Of a DNA stretch of 24,776 nucleotides, positions 7,285 through 14,759 are shown one piece after another. Source of the stretch: DASQJJ01 sp035631115 (lineage in GTDB: Bacteria > Patescibacteriota > Microgenomatia > Levybacterales > UBA12049). The notes beneath the pieces were generated by a model. The model was not told the origin of the DNA, did no database searches, and saw only the letters and a list, made by a program, of their open reading frames with translations. The position numbers and the translations under genes were made by a program. Location of the stretch: positions 1 through 24,776 of the forward strand of contig DASQJJ010000078.1 of assembly GCA_035631115.1 (NCBI GenBank). The letters are read 5' to 3'. Position 1 is the first letter of the stretch. Every line of letters starts with the position of its first letter.

Positions 7285-7530
7285 TTAAACCACGTCTATA
7301 ACTGTCTTACCTTTAAGGGTTTTAAATAATACTGTCCCGGTAGTCATGGCATAAATCGTATAATCCTTGCCCAACTTAACATTTTTACCTGGATGAAATT
7401 TTGTTCCTTTTTGCCTTACGATAATGCTGCCTACTTTTGTCTTTTCTCCACCATACAATTTAACGCCTAAGCGCTTTGCGACCGAGTCTCTATTGTTATC
7501 TGTAGATCCACCTGCTTTTGTATGTGCCAT
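7285..7530 (-). CDS. rpmA: 50S ribosomal protein L27
   Basis: An 81-residue L27, a late-assembling large-subunit protein whose N-terminal tail reaches the peptidyl-transferase centre. It begins MAHTKAGGST, with the mature N-terminus directly after Met, so no cleavable Firmicutes-type prepeptide exists. KRLGVKLYGG, IIVRQKGTKFHPGKNV and GKDYTIYA match the family in order. It lies 51 bp downstream of rplU, the usual order, and 3 bp upstream of parB. A possible internal promoter lies in the 51-bp gap. Confidence 0.97.
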   Translation of the reverse strand: MAHTKAGGSTDNNRDSVAKRLGVKLYGGEKTKVGSIIVRQKGTKFHPGKNVKLGKDYTIYAMTTGTVLFKTLKGKTVIDVV

Positions 7531-7551
7531 ATTTTTGTGAAAACTATTTCT

Positions 7552-7580
7552 TTTTTACAGGATTTTTCACGCCTTGTCAA
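7552..7580 (-). promoter_or_regulatory. possible internal promoter of rpmA-parB
   Basis: In the rplU-rpmA gap, TTGACA (7575-7580), a 17-bp spacer and TAAAAA (7552-7557) end 21 nt before the rpmA ATG. A 7-bp inverted repeat GTGAAAA/TTTTCAC spans from the spacer to the leader. The perfect -35 makes chance less likely, but the -10 is weak. Confidence 0.4.
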
Positions 7581-7581
7581 G

Positions 7582-7914
7582 TTACTTAGCGGAAGACTTA
7601 CCTGCACTGATTGTTTCTATGCGTACATGGGTCATAACACTTCTATGTCCAGTAACTCTTCTGTACTTTGCTTTTGCCTTAAATTTAGCAACTCGCACTT
7701 TTCGAGTCTTTTTTTCTCCAACAACTTTTCCCGATACCACAACACCTTTTACCGCTGGTGTACCAACTTCCTTTTTGTCTCCATCAACAAAAAGAAGCAC
7801 TTCTGGGAATGTATAGGAATCGTCTGCACTAAGTCCTAATTTTTCTACGACAACTGTGTCGCCTTCGCTTACTCGGTATTGTTTGCCACCAGATGTAATA
7901 ACAGCGTATTTCAT
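7582..7914 (-). CDS. rplU: 50S ribosomal protein L21
   Basis: A 110-residue L21, a large-subunit protein that binds 23S rRNA. The start MKYAVITSGGKQYRVSEGD and the C-terminal KAKAKYRRVTGHRSVMTHVRIE segment are typical. A short C-terminal extension ends in SAGKSSAK. The ATG at 7914 lies 9 nt from a consensus -10 box, and the -35 box falls inside the last codons of rodA, so ribosomal protein transcription is probably separated from the ileS-rodA unit. Confidence 0.97.
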   Translation of the reverse strand: MKYAVITSGGKQYRVSEGDTVVVEKLGLSADDSYTFPEVLLFVDGDKKEVGTPAVKGVVVSGKVVGEKKTRKVRVAKFKAKAKYRRVTGHRSVMTHVRIETISAGKSSAK

Positions 7915-7923
7915 GTAGCTATA

Positions 7924-7952
7924 ATTATACCAAACCTGTTAGCGGATTTCTA
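7924..7952 (-). promoter_or_regulatory. promoter of rplU
   Basis: TAGAAA (7947-7952), a 17-bp spacer and consensus TATAAT (7924-7929) end 9 nt before the rplU ATG. The -35 overlaps the end of rodA (stop 7939-7941 lies in the spacer). The same TAGAAA -35 variant is used at the GT17-like gene. Confidence 0.6.
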
Positions 7953-9015
7953 GAGTGGGTTTGTCTTTGCGAGATGAGCTAATTGCAGAGGCAATTCCAA
8001 GAAAAACAGCATTAGACAGAAGCGAGCTTCCTCCATACGATACAAACGGCAATGGTACGCCAACAATGGGCAAAAGCCCAATATTCATGCCTATATTCAC
8101 AAAACATTGGACAAAAAGCAAAGAAAAAGTAGCCATAAGAAAAATCTTCTCCGAAATTGTCTCGGCAGCACGAGACGCTTTGTAGAGCCTATAGAGAAGG
8201 AAAGCAAATGCACCCAGGATAACCAAGCCCCCCACAAGACCCAACTCTTCCGAAATTTTTGCAAAAATAAAATCCGTATGACGCTCTGGTAAAAATCGAA
8301 GTCCTGACTGCGTACCCTGTCCCAGACCTTTGCCCAGCAACATTCCCGATCCTACAGCAATAACGGCCTGAATTGCATTGTACGAGCTCCCTAAGGGGTC
8401 AGTTGTTACATGGAAGAAGGTGAGAAGACGAACACGTTGATACTCGTGTAAGAAGCGAAAAATAAGAGGAATACAGGCTGCAAGACCGAGCCCAGATGCA
8501 AGAAAAATCCATAGTGGATACCCAAAGAGTATTAATGTAAGAACAACACTCAAGACGTACATAAGTGCACTTCCCAAGTCTGGCTGCTTGTAAATAAGAA
8601 ATGCTACAGGAAAAAGGAGTAAACAGATCCACCCAACGCTGGCTAGAGACTTTTTATGATTCGCGACATACCAACTAAGACTTATTGCCAGAAATGGCTT
8701 AAATACTTCGGAGAATTGCAACCGAAATCCAAAAATATCTAGCCAACGGCTAGCTCCACGTGCCTCAAATCCTAAAAAAAGCAAAAATAAAAGCCCGAGA
8801 AATGAAATGATGTAAATTGGCTTATTCAAGCTTTCTAAAAGAGAAAAGTCTGTATAGGTGAAGAAAATAAAAATACCAATAGAAAGAAAGAAAAAAACGA
8901 GCTGGTTGCGAAAAAGGTCACCATTAATAGAAAAAATAGTGACCAAACTAATTCCTACCAAAACCAGTACCGGAATAACCAACTGAAAATCTATTCTCTT
9001 GAGTAGTCCATTCAT
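7939..9015 (-). CDS. rodA: SEDS peptidoglycan glycosyltransferase RodA
   Basis: A 358-residue SEDS-family membrane glycosyltransferase that polymerises lipid II during side-wall synthesis. About ten helices are predicted. Family signatures are RGASRWL (86-92), KQPDLGSA (143-150), the extracellular LPERHTDFIFA loop (242-252) and GVPLPFVSYGGSS (319-331). PERHTDF rather than PEAHTDF points to RodA over FtsW. The start is set at the ATG at 9015: it gives MNGLLKRIDFQLVIP, and its ATGA overlaps the ileS stop by 4 bp, a classic coupling. The frame stays open upstream to 9102, but that would duplicate ileS coding sequence. No cognate class B PBP is in the window. Confidence 0.92.
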   Translation of the reverse strand: MNGLLKRIDFQLVIPVLVLVGISLVTIFSINGDLFRNQLVFFFLSIGIFIFFTYTDFSLLESLNKPIYIISFLGLLFLLFLGFEARGASRWLDIFGFRLQFSEVFKPFLAISLSWYVANHKKSLASVGWICLLLFPVAFLIYKQPDLGSALMYVLSVVLTLILFGYPLWIFLASGLGLAACIPLIFRFLHEYQRVRLLTFFHVTTDPLGSSYNAIQAVIAVGSGMLLGKGLGQGTQSGLRFLPERHTDFIFAKISEELGLVGGLVILGAFAFLLYRLYKASRAAETISEKIFLMATFSLLFVQCFVNIGMNIGLLPIVGVPLPFVSYGGSSLLSNAVFLGIASAISSSRKDKPTLEIR

Positions 9016-11825
9016 GCTTTTTCCACTGAAAATGTTGCGCCTTTTACTAATTTCGAGACTAATGCTTTTTTCATAATGTACTCCTCTTGCGAAGAGGGCC
9101 ATGAAGGAATTGTTACAACAACCTTATCGGTAAGAGTGGTACCAAGTTTTTTTCTTTCTTCCTGAATTTGTCTTGCAATGTCACGTGCTTCACCTTCTTC
9201 TTGCAACTCTGGTGTTAGCTTTGTATCTAAATCTACAGAAAGTGTCTCCCCGAGCGTGACAACCACCTTTTTTACATTAACCTCATCTGCCACTACTTTT
9301 TGAACTTCATCAGACAACCCTGTTGGAACAACAACAGCAAGCTTTCCTAAAGGCTGTCGAAGCTTAAATCCTGACTCCTTACGATGAGCGTGCGCCATTT
9401 CCACAACTTTTCGCGCCACTCGCATTTCTTCCTCTAATTTGCTGTCAATCATGTCCTCCTGGATGTCTGGAAGATAGGCAAGATGCACCGATTCTTCATT
9501 CGTGAGTTTGGTGTAAATTTCCTCACTAATAAAAGGTGTGAGAGGAGCCAAAATCTTGCACGCAGTTAGTAGTACGTGATAGGTTGTTGTAAAAAATGCA
9601 TCTCTATCTTCTTTGTCTTCCGATAGAGGACTTACTCTATCGCGACTTCGACGAATATACCATGTCGATAGCTCATCGATAAATTTCTTGGACGCTTCTA
9701 TTGCCTCTACTGTATCGTATTTTTCTATTGCGTCTGCAACTTTTTTATTAAATGTGTTAAGAACAGATAAAATCCATCTATCAAGAATGTTTTTTGACAC
9801 ACCCTCCGTTGCCTTTTGATGCTCCCATTTATTTTCATTGGCATAGGTAACAAAATAGTTATACACATTCCATAAAATAAGCAAAAATCCACGTACTTGG
9901 TTTCGATACTGCTCTTCTGAAATAATAATGTCCTCCCCATTCATAATCGGACTTCCCATAAGGTAAAGTCGCAATGCATCTCCTCCATATTTTGTGAGCA
10001 TTTCCTTTGGATCGGGATAGTTACCAAGATTTTTACTCATTTTCCGCCCGTCAGAACCTAAAATAACCCCTTCAACGCCAACATTTTTAAATGCAATTGT
10101 TTTATAGAGAGCTCCACCAATTACATGAAGTACATAAAACCATGCCCGTATTTGCCCAGTATATTCAGCAATAAAATCAGGTGGGAAGAAATCCTCTAAT
10201 TTTTCTTCTTTATTAAAAGGAAAATGTCTTTCGGCAAATGATGCACTTCCAGCCTCTATCCAGCTATCTAATACTTCTGCAACCCGCTTTACCTTTTTCC
10301 CACATTTTGCACAGGTCACCATAACTTCATCAATCTCTGGCTTATGTAATTCTGGTACTTTTTGTCCAGATGCTTTTTCCAAATCAGCAATACTCCCCGG
10401 GACAAATCTTTCTCCACATTCACATTCCCACACAGGCACAGGACTTCCCCAGTAACGGTTCCGTGAAATATTCCAATCTGGTGCATGCTCTAAACTCTTC
10501 AGAAAGCGTCCGTATTTAAAATGCTTTGGAAACCAATTTATCTCTTCATTAGTATTTTTTAGAAGCGGCTTGAGATTTTGGACATTGACGTACCAAGCGT
10601 CCAACGGTGCATAATACAATCTGGTATGACATCGCCAACAGGTGGGAAGTCTGTGAGTAATGGGCTCATTTTTGTATAACAATCCTCTTTTATCCAAATC
10701 TTCATTAACTAATTTGTTAGCTTTTAGGTAATACTCTCCTCCAAAAAGAGGAATATGCTTTTTTACCATACCTTCCTCATCCAAATGCAACTCTATGTAT
10801 GTATTTTGCTCTTTCATTACCTTCAAATCTTCTTCTCCATACGCACCTATAGTGACAACTCCTGTTCCTTCGTCAGCTGTCACAAAATCTCCAGGAATTA
10901 TTTCAAAAACTTTTTGTCCTTTTTCTACATTGTCTTTGTAATAGTCATAATGAGGGACAAATTTTTTTCCAACCAAGTCTTTTCCAGAAAATTCTTCAAT
11001 GATCTCATACGGCTCGTTTTTGAGCATTTTTAGTGTAGACTGCGCCAATATATAGTTTTCTTTTCCCTGTCGAACTTTGACATATTGAAGTGATGGATTT
11101 ACTGCCAGTACTGGAGTTGCAATCTTGTTCCAGGGAGTTGTGGACCAAGCTAAGATGTACGTTTCAGGATTTTCTACCAATTGATATTTATACGTTGTTG
11201 CTTCGTCATTAAAATCCTTGTAATTATCTGCATCCATGGCAACTTCGAAGTTGGAAATTGGCGTAGAACAGTGCGGACAATAGAGGCTAACTCGAAGACC
11301 TTTATAAATATGCCCTTTGTCATACATTTGCTTAAAAACCCACATGACAGACTCCATGTACGGCGTATCCCAAGTCTTGTATGCATTTTTAAAATCAACC
11401 CACCGCGCAATATGGTCAACATACCATTCCCATTCTCCGGAAATCTCGCCAACATATACCTTACATTCATCAATAAATTTCTTAACGCCAACTATTTCTT
11501 CTATGTCTTTCTTTCGTTTTACTCCTAATTTTCCTTCAACTTTATTTTCAATTGGCAATCCATGACCATCCCATCCCCATACTCTTCTCACACGGTATCC
11601 TTTCATAGTCCAATATCGTCCAAATACATCTTTGTGAATACTCCCTAAAAGATGCCCATAGTGTGGAAGTCCAGTTACAAATGGAGGTCCATCTAAAAAA
11701 GTCCATTTCTTATTTGCATCCCTTGTAGAAATAGATTTTTCAAAAGTCTTATTTTTCTTCCAATACGCAATTAAGCGCTCTTCAATTTCTGAAAAATTAG
11801 TAACTTGTGCAACCGGTGCAAACAT
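9012..11825 (-). CDS. ileS: isoleucyl-tRNA synthetase
   Basis: A 937-residue class I aminoacyl-tRNA synthetase that charges tRNA-Ile. In order: class I HIGH variant HYGH (55-58), GWDGHGLPIE (84-93), CP1 editing domain (about 200-400), LDSWIEAGS (519-527), the KMSKN loop (595-599) and an anticodon-binding helical domain. CxxC pairs at 183/186, 396/399 and 505/508, with C-x-C at 468/470, suggest zinc knuckles. The KMSKNLGNYPDP context resembles the eukaryote-like, often mupirocin-resistant type. The editing domain is divergent: TTPWNKI replaces TTPWTLP (229-235) and the usual H-x-A-P box reads TIGAYGEED (325-333). The start at 11825 is chosen over a TTG-like start at 11873 because a good promoter ends 7 nt before it. 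It is coupled to rodA by a 4-bp overlap. Confidence 0.95.
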   Translation of the reverse strand: MFAPVAQVTNFSEIEERLIAYWKKNKTFEKSISTRDANKKWTFLDGPPFVTGLPHYGHLLGSIHKDVFGRYWTMKGYRVRRVWGWDGHGLPIENKVEGKLGVKRKKDIEEIVGVKKFIDECKVYVGEISGEWEWYVDHIARWVDFKNAYKTWDTPYMESVMWVFKQMYDKGHIYKGLRVSLYCPHCSTPISNFEVAMDADNYKDFNDEATTYKYQLVENPETYILAWSTTPWNKIATPVLAVNPSLQYVKVRQGKENYILAQSTLKMLKNEPYEIIEEFSGKDLVGKKFVPHYDYYKDNVEKGQKVFEIIPGDFVTADEGTGVVTIGAYGEEDLKVMKEQNTYIELHLDEEGMVKKHIPLFGGEYYLKANKLVNEDLDKRGLLYKNEPITHRLPTCWRCHTRLYYAPLDAWYVNVQNLKPLLKNTNEEINWFPKHFKYGRFLKSLEHAPDWNISRNRYWGSPVPVWECECGERFVPGSIADLEKASGQKVPELHKPEIDEVMVTCAKCGKKVKRVAEVLDSWIEAGSASFAERHFPFNKEEKLEDFFPPDFIAEYTGQIRAWFYVLHVIGGALYKTIAFKNVGVEGVILGSDGRKMSKNLGNYPDPKEMLTKYGGDALRLYLMGSPIMNGEDIIISEEQYRNQVRGFLLILWNVYNYFVTYANENKWEHQKATEGVSKNILDRWILSVLNTFNKKVADAIEKYDTVEAIEASKKFIDELSTWYIRRSRDRVSPLSEDKEDRDAFFTTTYHVLLTACKILAPLTPFISEEIYTKLTNEESVHLAYLPDIQEDMIDSKLEEEMRVARKVVEMAHAHRKESGFKLRQPLGKLAVVVPTGLSDEVQKVVADEVNVKKVVVTLGETLSVDLDTKLTPELQEEGEARDIARQIQEERKKLGTTLTDKVVVTIPSWPSSQEEYIMKKALVSKLVKGATFSVEKA

Positions 11826-11832
11826 AGCTTCA

Positions 11833-11861
11833 ATTGTAGTAAATATACTCAGTTTATTCAA
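11833..11861 (-). promoter_or_regulatory. promoter of ileS-rodA
   Basis: TTGAAT (11856-11861), a 17-bp spacer and TACAAT (11833-11838) end 7 nt before the ATG at 11825. This leaves no room for a T-box or other riboswitch leader and rules out the longer frame up to 11873. Confidence 0.65.
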
Positions 11862-11887
11862 CCAGCACATCAAAGGAAAAACTCCCC

Positions 11888-11916
11888 TTGTAAATTAAGC
11901 TTATATTAGTTATACT
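11888..11916 (+). promoter_or_regulatory. promoter of the PRPP-synthetase-like gene
   Basis: TTGTAA (11888-11893), a 17-bp spacer and TATACT (11911-11916) end 8 nt before the ATG at 11925. The -35 and its flank (CTTGTAAA) recur at the L,D-transpeptidase and GT2/GT-C promoters. It diverges from the ileS promoter within a 99-bp gap. Confidence 0.65.
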
Positions 11917-11924
11917 GTTTATAG

Positions 11925-13169
11925 ATGGCCGATCGAATCCGACCACCAAGACACTCCAAAGCTGATTCTTTTTCAGTCCCCTTTTTGCAAAAAAATAAAG
12001 AGCCCCGACTTATTAAAAGTCTAAAAACTCGATTTATTTATGGAACCCCTCATTTTGCAATTTTGGCCAATGATCCGGCAATGACAGCAGCAAGAGAAGT
12101 AGGAGAAATCCTTCACAAATCTATTCCGGATAATCTCGGGACTTTTGGTAATGCCGAACACAAAGTTATTGTCCCGCAAGATAAAGTACAGACAAGAGAC
12201 GTATACGTTTTTCAAACAACCGATGACAATCCAGACTCAAATTTACGGCAGGCAAAGCTACTTGCTATTGGAGCTAAAGGTGCAGGAGCAAATCGTATTT
12301 ATAATTTTTGTCTTAATTTAGCATATGGGAGACAAGATAGAGTTATTATTCCGGGCGAGCCAGATTCTGCCCGCAACGTTTCACAAGAAATTCTAGATGC
12401 CGGATCTCATAATTACCGCAAGAAGAGACATGAATCTGCTCTTAAAGCAGACGCATCTCTTTTAGTTGTAGATGTTCATTCAGAAACACCTCTTCGCGTT
12501 ATCAACAGAGACAGTCACTATGAGTGGATTAACTTAAGCAGTGACTCTGTGGTTATCCCAGCAATACAACAACTTATCGAGACACATGGCCTGGATCCGG
12601 TCATGGCTTTTCCCGATGAAACTGCAAAGAAAAGATATGGATACTACGCTGAGATTTTTAGCAAAGGCATAGAATCATCAGTGACGGTTAAAAAGCTAAG
12701 GCCTCCAGAAAAGAAAAACGAAGTAGAGCTTGCACCTGAGCAGGAAGATTTCGCAGAAAAAGTAGCAGGAATGGATGTTATTATTCGGGATGATATCTTC
12801 GATACAGGAAGAACCGCAATTCAAGCATGTAAAGCATTTATAGAAGCAGGCGCACGAAGCGTACGAGTGGTTGCAACTCACGGAGTCTTGTCTGGAAATG
12901 CTGCAGAAAATATACAAAGTCCTTATCTTACCGAGCTTATCATCACCGACACGATACCATTGCGAAATGAATTTGTTGGCAATCCTAAGATTACTGTTGT
13001 AAAGATAGCTCCTCTTCTTGCCGAAACAATGAGACGCATAGAGGCAAGGGAGCCTCTTGGAGAGCTAGCAAAAGGTATGAGTCCTGGATTTGAAAAATCT
13101 TACATGAAATGGAGAAAAATTAACAAATACAGAAGACGAGGTAGGAAAAATCACGAAGAAGCTGCATAA
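11925..13169 (+). CDS. prs: ribose-phosphate pyrophosphokinase-like protein
   Basis: A 414-residue, divergent PRPP synthetase. The reaction would make PRPP from ribose 5-phosphate and ATP for nucleotide, His and Trp synthesis. Family landmarks are YGRQDR (134-139, canonical YARQDR), a VVDVHSET segment (181-188) in place of DLHAxQ, GLDPVMAFPDETAKKRYGYY (222-241) and the PRPP-binding loop VIIRDDIFDTGRTAI (285-299, canonical DDxxDTGGT). It is about 100 residues longer than typical Prs: there is an N-terminal extension of about 40, and the C-terminus ends in a basic tail (KYRRRGRKNHEEAA). The GRT instead of GGT loop and altered catalytic segments leave activity uncertain; a phosphoribosyltransferase-fold regulator is the alternative. 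Promoter -10 ends 8 nt upstream. Confidence 0.8.
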   Translation: MADRIRPPRHSKADSFSVPFLQKNKEPRLIKSLKTRFIYGTPHFAILANDPAMTAAREVGEILHKSIPDNLGTFGNAEHKVIVPQDKVQTRDVYVFQTTDDNPDSNLRQAKLLAIGAKGAGANRIYNFCLNLAYGRQDRVIIPGEPDSARNVSQEILDAGSHNYRKKRHESALKADASLLVVDVHSETPLRVINRDSHYEWINLSSDSVVIPAIQQLIETHGLDPVMAFPDETAKKRYGYYAEIFSKGIESSVTVKKLRPPEKKNEVELAPEQEDFAEKVAGMDVIIRDDIFDTGRTAIQACKAFIEAGARSVRVVATHGVLSGNAAENIQSPYLTELIITDTIPLRNEFVGNPKITVVKIAPLLAETMRRIEAREPLGELAKGMSPGFEKSYMKWRKINKYRRRGRKNHEEAA

Positions 13170-13180
13170 AATCTATTTCA

Positions 13181-13573
13181 TTAGCTAGCCAATAATCTCC
13201 TTACTACTTGACGTGTTGGACTACGCTTTTCTGGGCGTTGTGCTTTTCTGCGCTTGTAATGCTTGAATGGTTCGTCTCCAAAGCGTGCTCGTACTTCTGG
13301 GAATGTAATGTTGTACCTTGCTGCTAGCTCATCTGCAATTTGATGACAGGAACGTGGATTGCAAAGCACCGCAGCATTTCCTACATCATTTGTTCCACCA
13401 TGAGATCGTGGAACAACATGGTGAATTTCTAAAGCAGGTTGTTTTTGATTTGTAGGACCTCGTAGCGGTAACTCTTCTCCGCAGCCTTGGCATTTATATC
13501 CTACCTCTTGAGCTAACCGCACTCTTTTATCCTTTGTAAATTCAGGACCTTTTCTTGGTTTTTCTTCAACCAT
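13181..13573 (-). CDS. small HNH endonuclease
   Basis: A 130-residue HNH-type metal-dependent nuclease. Zinc ligands are Cys28-x-x-Cys31 and Cys71/Cys76. The beta-beta-alpha core carries EIHHVVPRSHGGTND (49-63), with His51/His52, then NAAVLC and a final CHQIADE (76-82). The C-terminal 40 residues are strongly basic and probably bind DNA. No restriction methylase, toxin or phage genes are adjacent, so it could be a repair or host-defence nuclease or a domesticated homing-type enzyme. Its end lies 11 bp from the convergent PRPP-synthetase-like gene. The start at 13573 gives a plausible N-terminus, but I see no convincing promoter for it. Confidence 0.88.
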   Translation of the reverse strand: MVEEKPRKGPEFTKDKRVRLAQEVGYKCQGCGEELPLRGPTNQKQPALEIHHVVPRSHGGTNDVGNAAVLCNPRSCHQIADELAARYNITFPEVRARFGDEPFKHYKRRKAQRPEKRSPTRQVVRRLLAS

Positions 13574-13613
13574 ATACTATATATTTGGAAAATTGATTGT
13601 AACTTTGAGGCAA

Positions 13614-13635
13614 AAAGGTGCGGGCTATAACCTTT
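13614..13635. repeat. inverted repeat in the HNH/nuclease gap
   Basis: AAAGGT (13614-13619) and ACCTTT (13630-13635) form a 6-bp stem around a 10-nt loop, about 40 bp upstream of the HNH start codon. It is a possible operator or leader hairpin. Confidence 0.35.
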
Positions 13636-13740
13636 ATGGGATGATCACAAATAATTAATCTATAATATACTTCCACTTTGTAAAAATTGTTATCTGTGCA
13701 GTAATTCGAGGTTGGAGTTGAAAAATAGAGAAGAGAAGAA

Positions 13741-13760
13741 TTTGAAAATTCCTTTTCAAA
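13741..13760. repeat. 8-bp stem, 4-nt loop hairpin
   Basis: TTTGAAAA (13741-13748) and TTTTCAAA (13753-13760) are perfectly complementary around the loop TTCC. In either direction the A/T-rich arm might act as a weak terminator for the nuclease gene upstream on the minus strand, or be part of a structured RNA. Confidence 0.5.
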
Positions 13761-13765
13761 GAAGT

Positions 13766-13785
13766 CCTATACAATGGGTTATAGG
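13766..13785. repeat. 6-bp stem hairpin next to the previous one
   Basis: CCTATA (13766-13771) and TATAGG (13780-13785) pair around an 8-nt loop. It starts 5 bp after the 8-bp hairpin, so the two form a tandem structure about 50 bp downstream of the PD-(D/E)XK nuclease stop codon. Confidence 0.45.
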
Positions 13786-13837
13786 GCAACATCTAATAAA
13801 AGTATTAATAATTTTCACGGAGTTTGCAAGAGGCAAA

Positions 13838-14719
13838 TTAAAATGGCTCTGTATCTTCTACTGGACTTACTATTCCTATTTCTCCTTTTGGAATTGTAAA
13901 AATATCCTGATAATCCTGTGTCTCCACAAATGTTGCTTTCCCTGCAACTATCATCTCCAGTGGCTTACATGCAAAACATCCGCCTTTTGGGCATACCATT
14001 TTCCCCTTTAATCGTGCTTCGCGGATTTCACGAGCAATTTCTAAAATTTTTTCTTTAGACTTCTCCAAATCTGGCAGCTTCATTTCTTTTGGACTGTTAT
14101 CTGTTTCTAAATACCAATAGCTAATTTTACTTACCTCTCTACTCTGACAATTTTTTACTAACAAGGCATAAATCGGTAACTGTAGAGAATCTTCTTTCTC
14201 TTCACTGAGTCCTGTCTTAAAATCTATAATATGGACGCTATTGTTTTCTGGTATGTATTCTAACCAATCAATTTTTCCACAAAGGATAATTCCTTCTTCT
14301 TGAGACAAGTAATATCGTGGAGGAAGACTATCAGGAGAAACCAACTTAACAGCTTTTCTCTCTATTGGACCTGGGTGAAAGATAACGCGGTTTATCATAA
14401 TTGCTCCTCTATTTTTAAATTCCAATTCCTGTTGAGGATTTTCAAAGCCACCCTTTTCTCCACTTATTTTCTCCCATGCTTTTTCATATTGCTCCAGTAA
14501 CGGCTCTTTGAGTCTATCTTCTACTTTTATAATTGATAATGCTTCAAGTACCTGATGCACAACCGATCCTAAGGCAAGTGAAGGATTAATAAGATTAACT
14601 TTATTATTTGTTTTGGGATTTCTATATAAATGTCGTATCCAATATGCCCGCGGACATACAAGATAGTCATGAATAGAAGAATGAGACACCCACAAGTCTG
14701 GAGTTTTTACTTGCCGCAT
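13838..14719 (-). CDS. PD-(D/E)XK nuclease, Cas4/RecB-like with Fe-S cysteines
   Basis: A 293-residue RecB-family (PF12705/Cas4-like) exonuclease. It opens with SHSSIHDYLVCPRAYW (12-27). Active-site landmarks are His55 (LGSVVHQVLE), Asp151 (GKIDWLE), Asp166-x-Lys168 (IIDFKTG) and the Q-x-x-x-Y motif (Gln180, Tyr184). One cysteine (Cys22) lies near the N-terminus and three near the C-terminus (CPKGGCFAC, 243-251), the AddB/Cas4-type four-cysteine arrangement that holds a 4Fe-4S cluster. The likely role is 5'-3' or end-processing DNA degradation in repair. No CRISPR array or other cas gene is present, so Cas4 in an adaptation module is unlikely. Start ATG 14719 is supported by an extended -10 box 10 nt upstream; a longer frame to 15082 runs through the divergent pseudouridine synthase gene. 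Confidence 0.88.
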   Translation of the reverse strand: MRQVKTPDLWVSHSSIHDYLVCPRAYWIRHLYRNPKTNNKVNLINPSLALGSVVHQVLEALSIIKVEDRLKEPLLEQYEKAWEKISGEKGGFENPQQELEFKNRGAIMINRVIFHPGPIERKAVKLVSPDSLPPRYYLSQEEGIILCGKIDWLEYIPENNSVHIIDFKTGLSEEKEDSLQLPIYALLVKNCQSREVSKISYWYLETDNSPKEMKLPDLEKSKEKILEIAREIREARLKGKMVCPKGGCFACKPLEMIVAGKATFVETQDYQDIFTIPKGEIGIVSPVEDTEPF

Positions 14720-14729
14720 ATTGTATTCT

Positions 14730-14738
14730 ATCTTAGCA
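14730..14738 (-). promoter_or_regulatory. extended -10 promoter of the PD-(D/E)XK nuclease
   Basis: TG-C-TAAGAT (minus strand) ends 10 nt before the ATG at 14719. No good -35 is visible, as is usual for extended -10 promoters. It lies 5 bp from the opposing extended -10 of the pseudouridine synthase gene. Confidence 0.45.
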
Positions 14739-14743
14739 CAAAT

Positions 14744-14752
14744 TGGTATAAT
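14744..14752 (+). promoter_or_regulatory. extended -10 promoter of the pseudouridine synthase
   Basis: TG-G-TATAAT (consensus extended -10) ends 7 nt before the ATG at 14760. This supports that start over the in-frame TTG at 14721. Confidence 0.6.
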
Positions 14753-14759
14753 AACGAAT

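Larger units (their letters stand above)
13574..13837. other. 264-bp intergenic stretch with three hairpins
   Basis: This is the longest gap without a coding gene. It contains inverted repeats at 13614-13635, 13741-13760 and 13766-13785 (listed separately) and a TATAAT at 13661-13666 on the plus strand without a convincing -35. No tRNA, rRNA, tmRNA, SRP or RNase P features are recognisable, and no credible protein is seen on either strand. It may hold a small RNA, the leader of the HNH gene, or decayed sequence. Confidence 0.4.

Noticed and set aside
9016..9102. Upstream extension of rodA inside ileS
   Set aside because: The extra 29 codons would be read from within ileS in another frame; the ATGA overlap at 9012-9015 gives a normal SEDS N-terminus.
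11826..11924. T-box or other riboswitch in front of ileS
   Set aside because: The 99-bp divergent gap is filled by two promoters ending 7-8 nt from each start; no leader is available.
13838..14719. Possible CRISPR-associated Cas4
   Set aside because: The nuclease has the Cas4-like cysteine pattern, but no repeats, cas1/cas2 or other cas genes occur in the window; a housekeeping RecB-like role is simpler.
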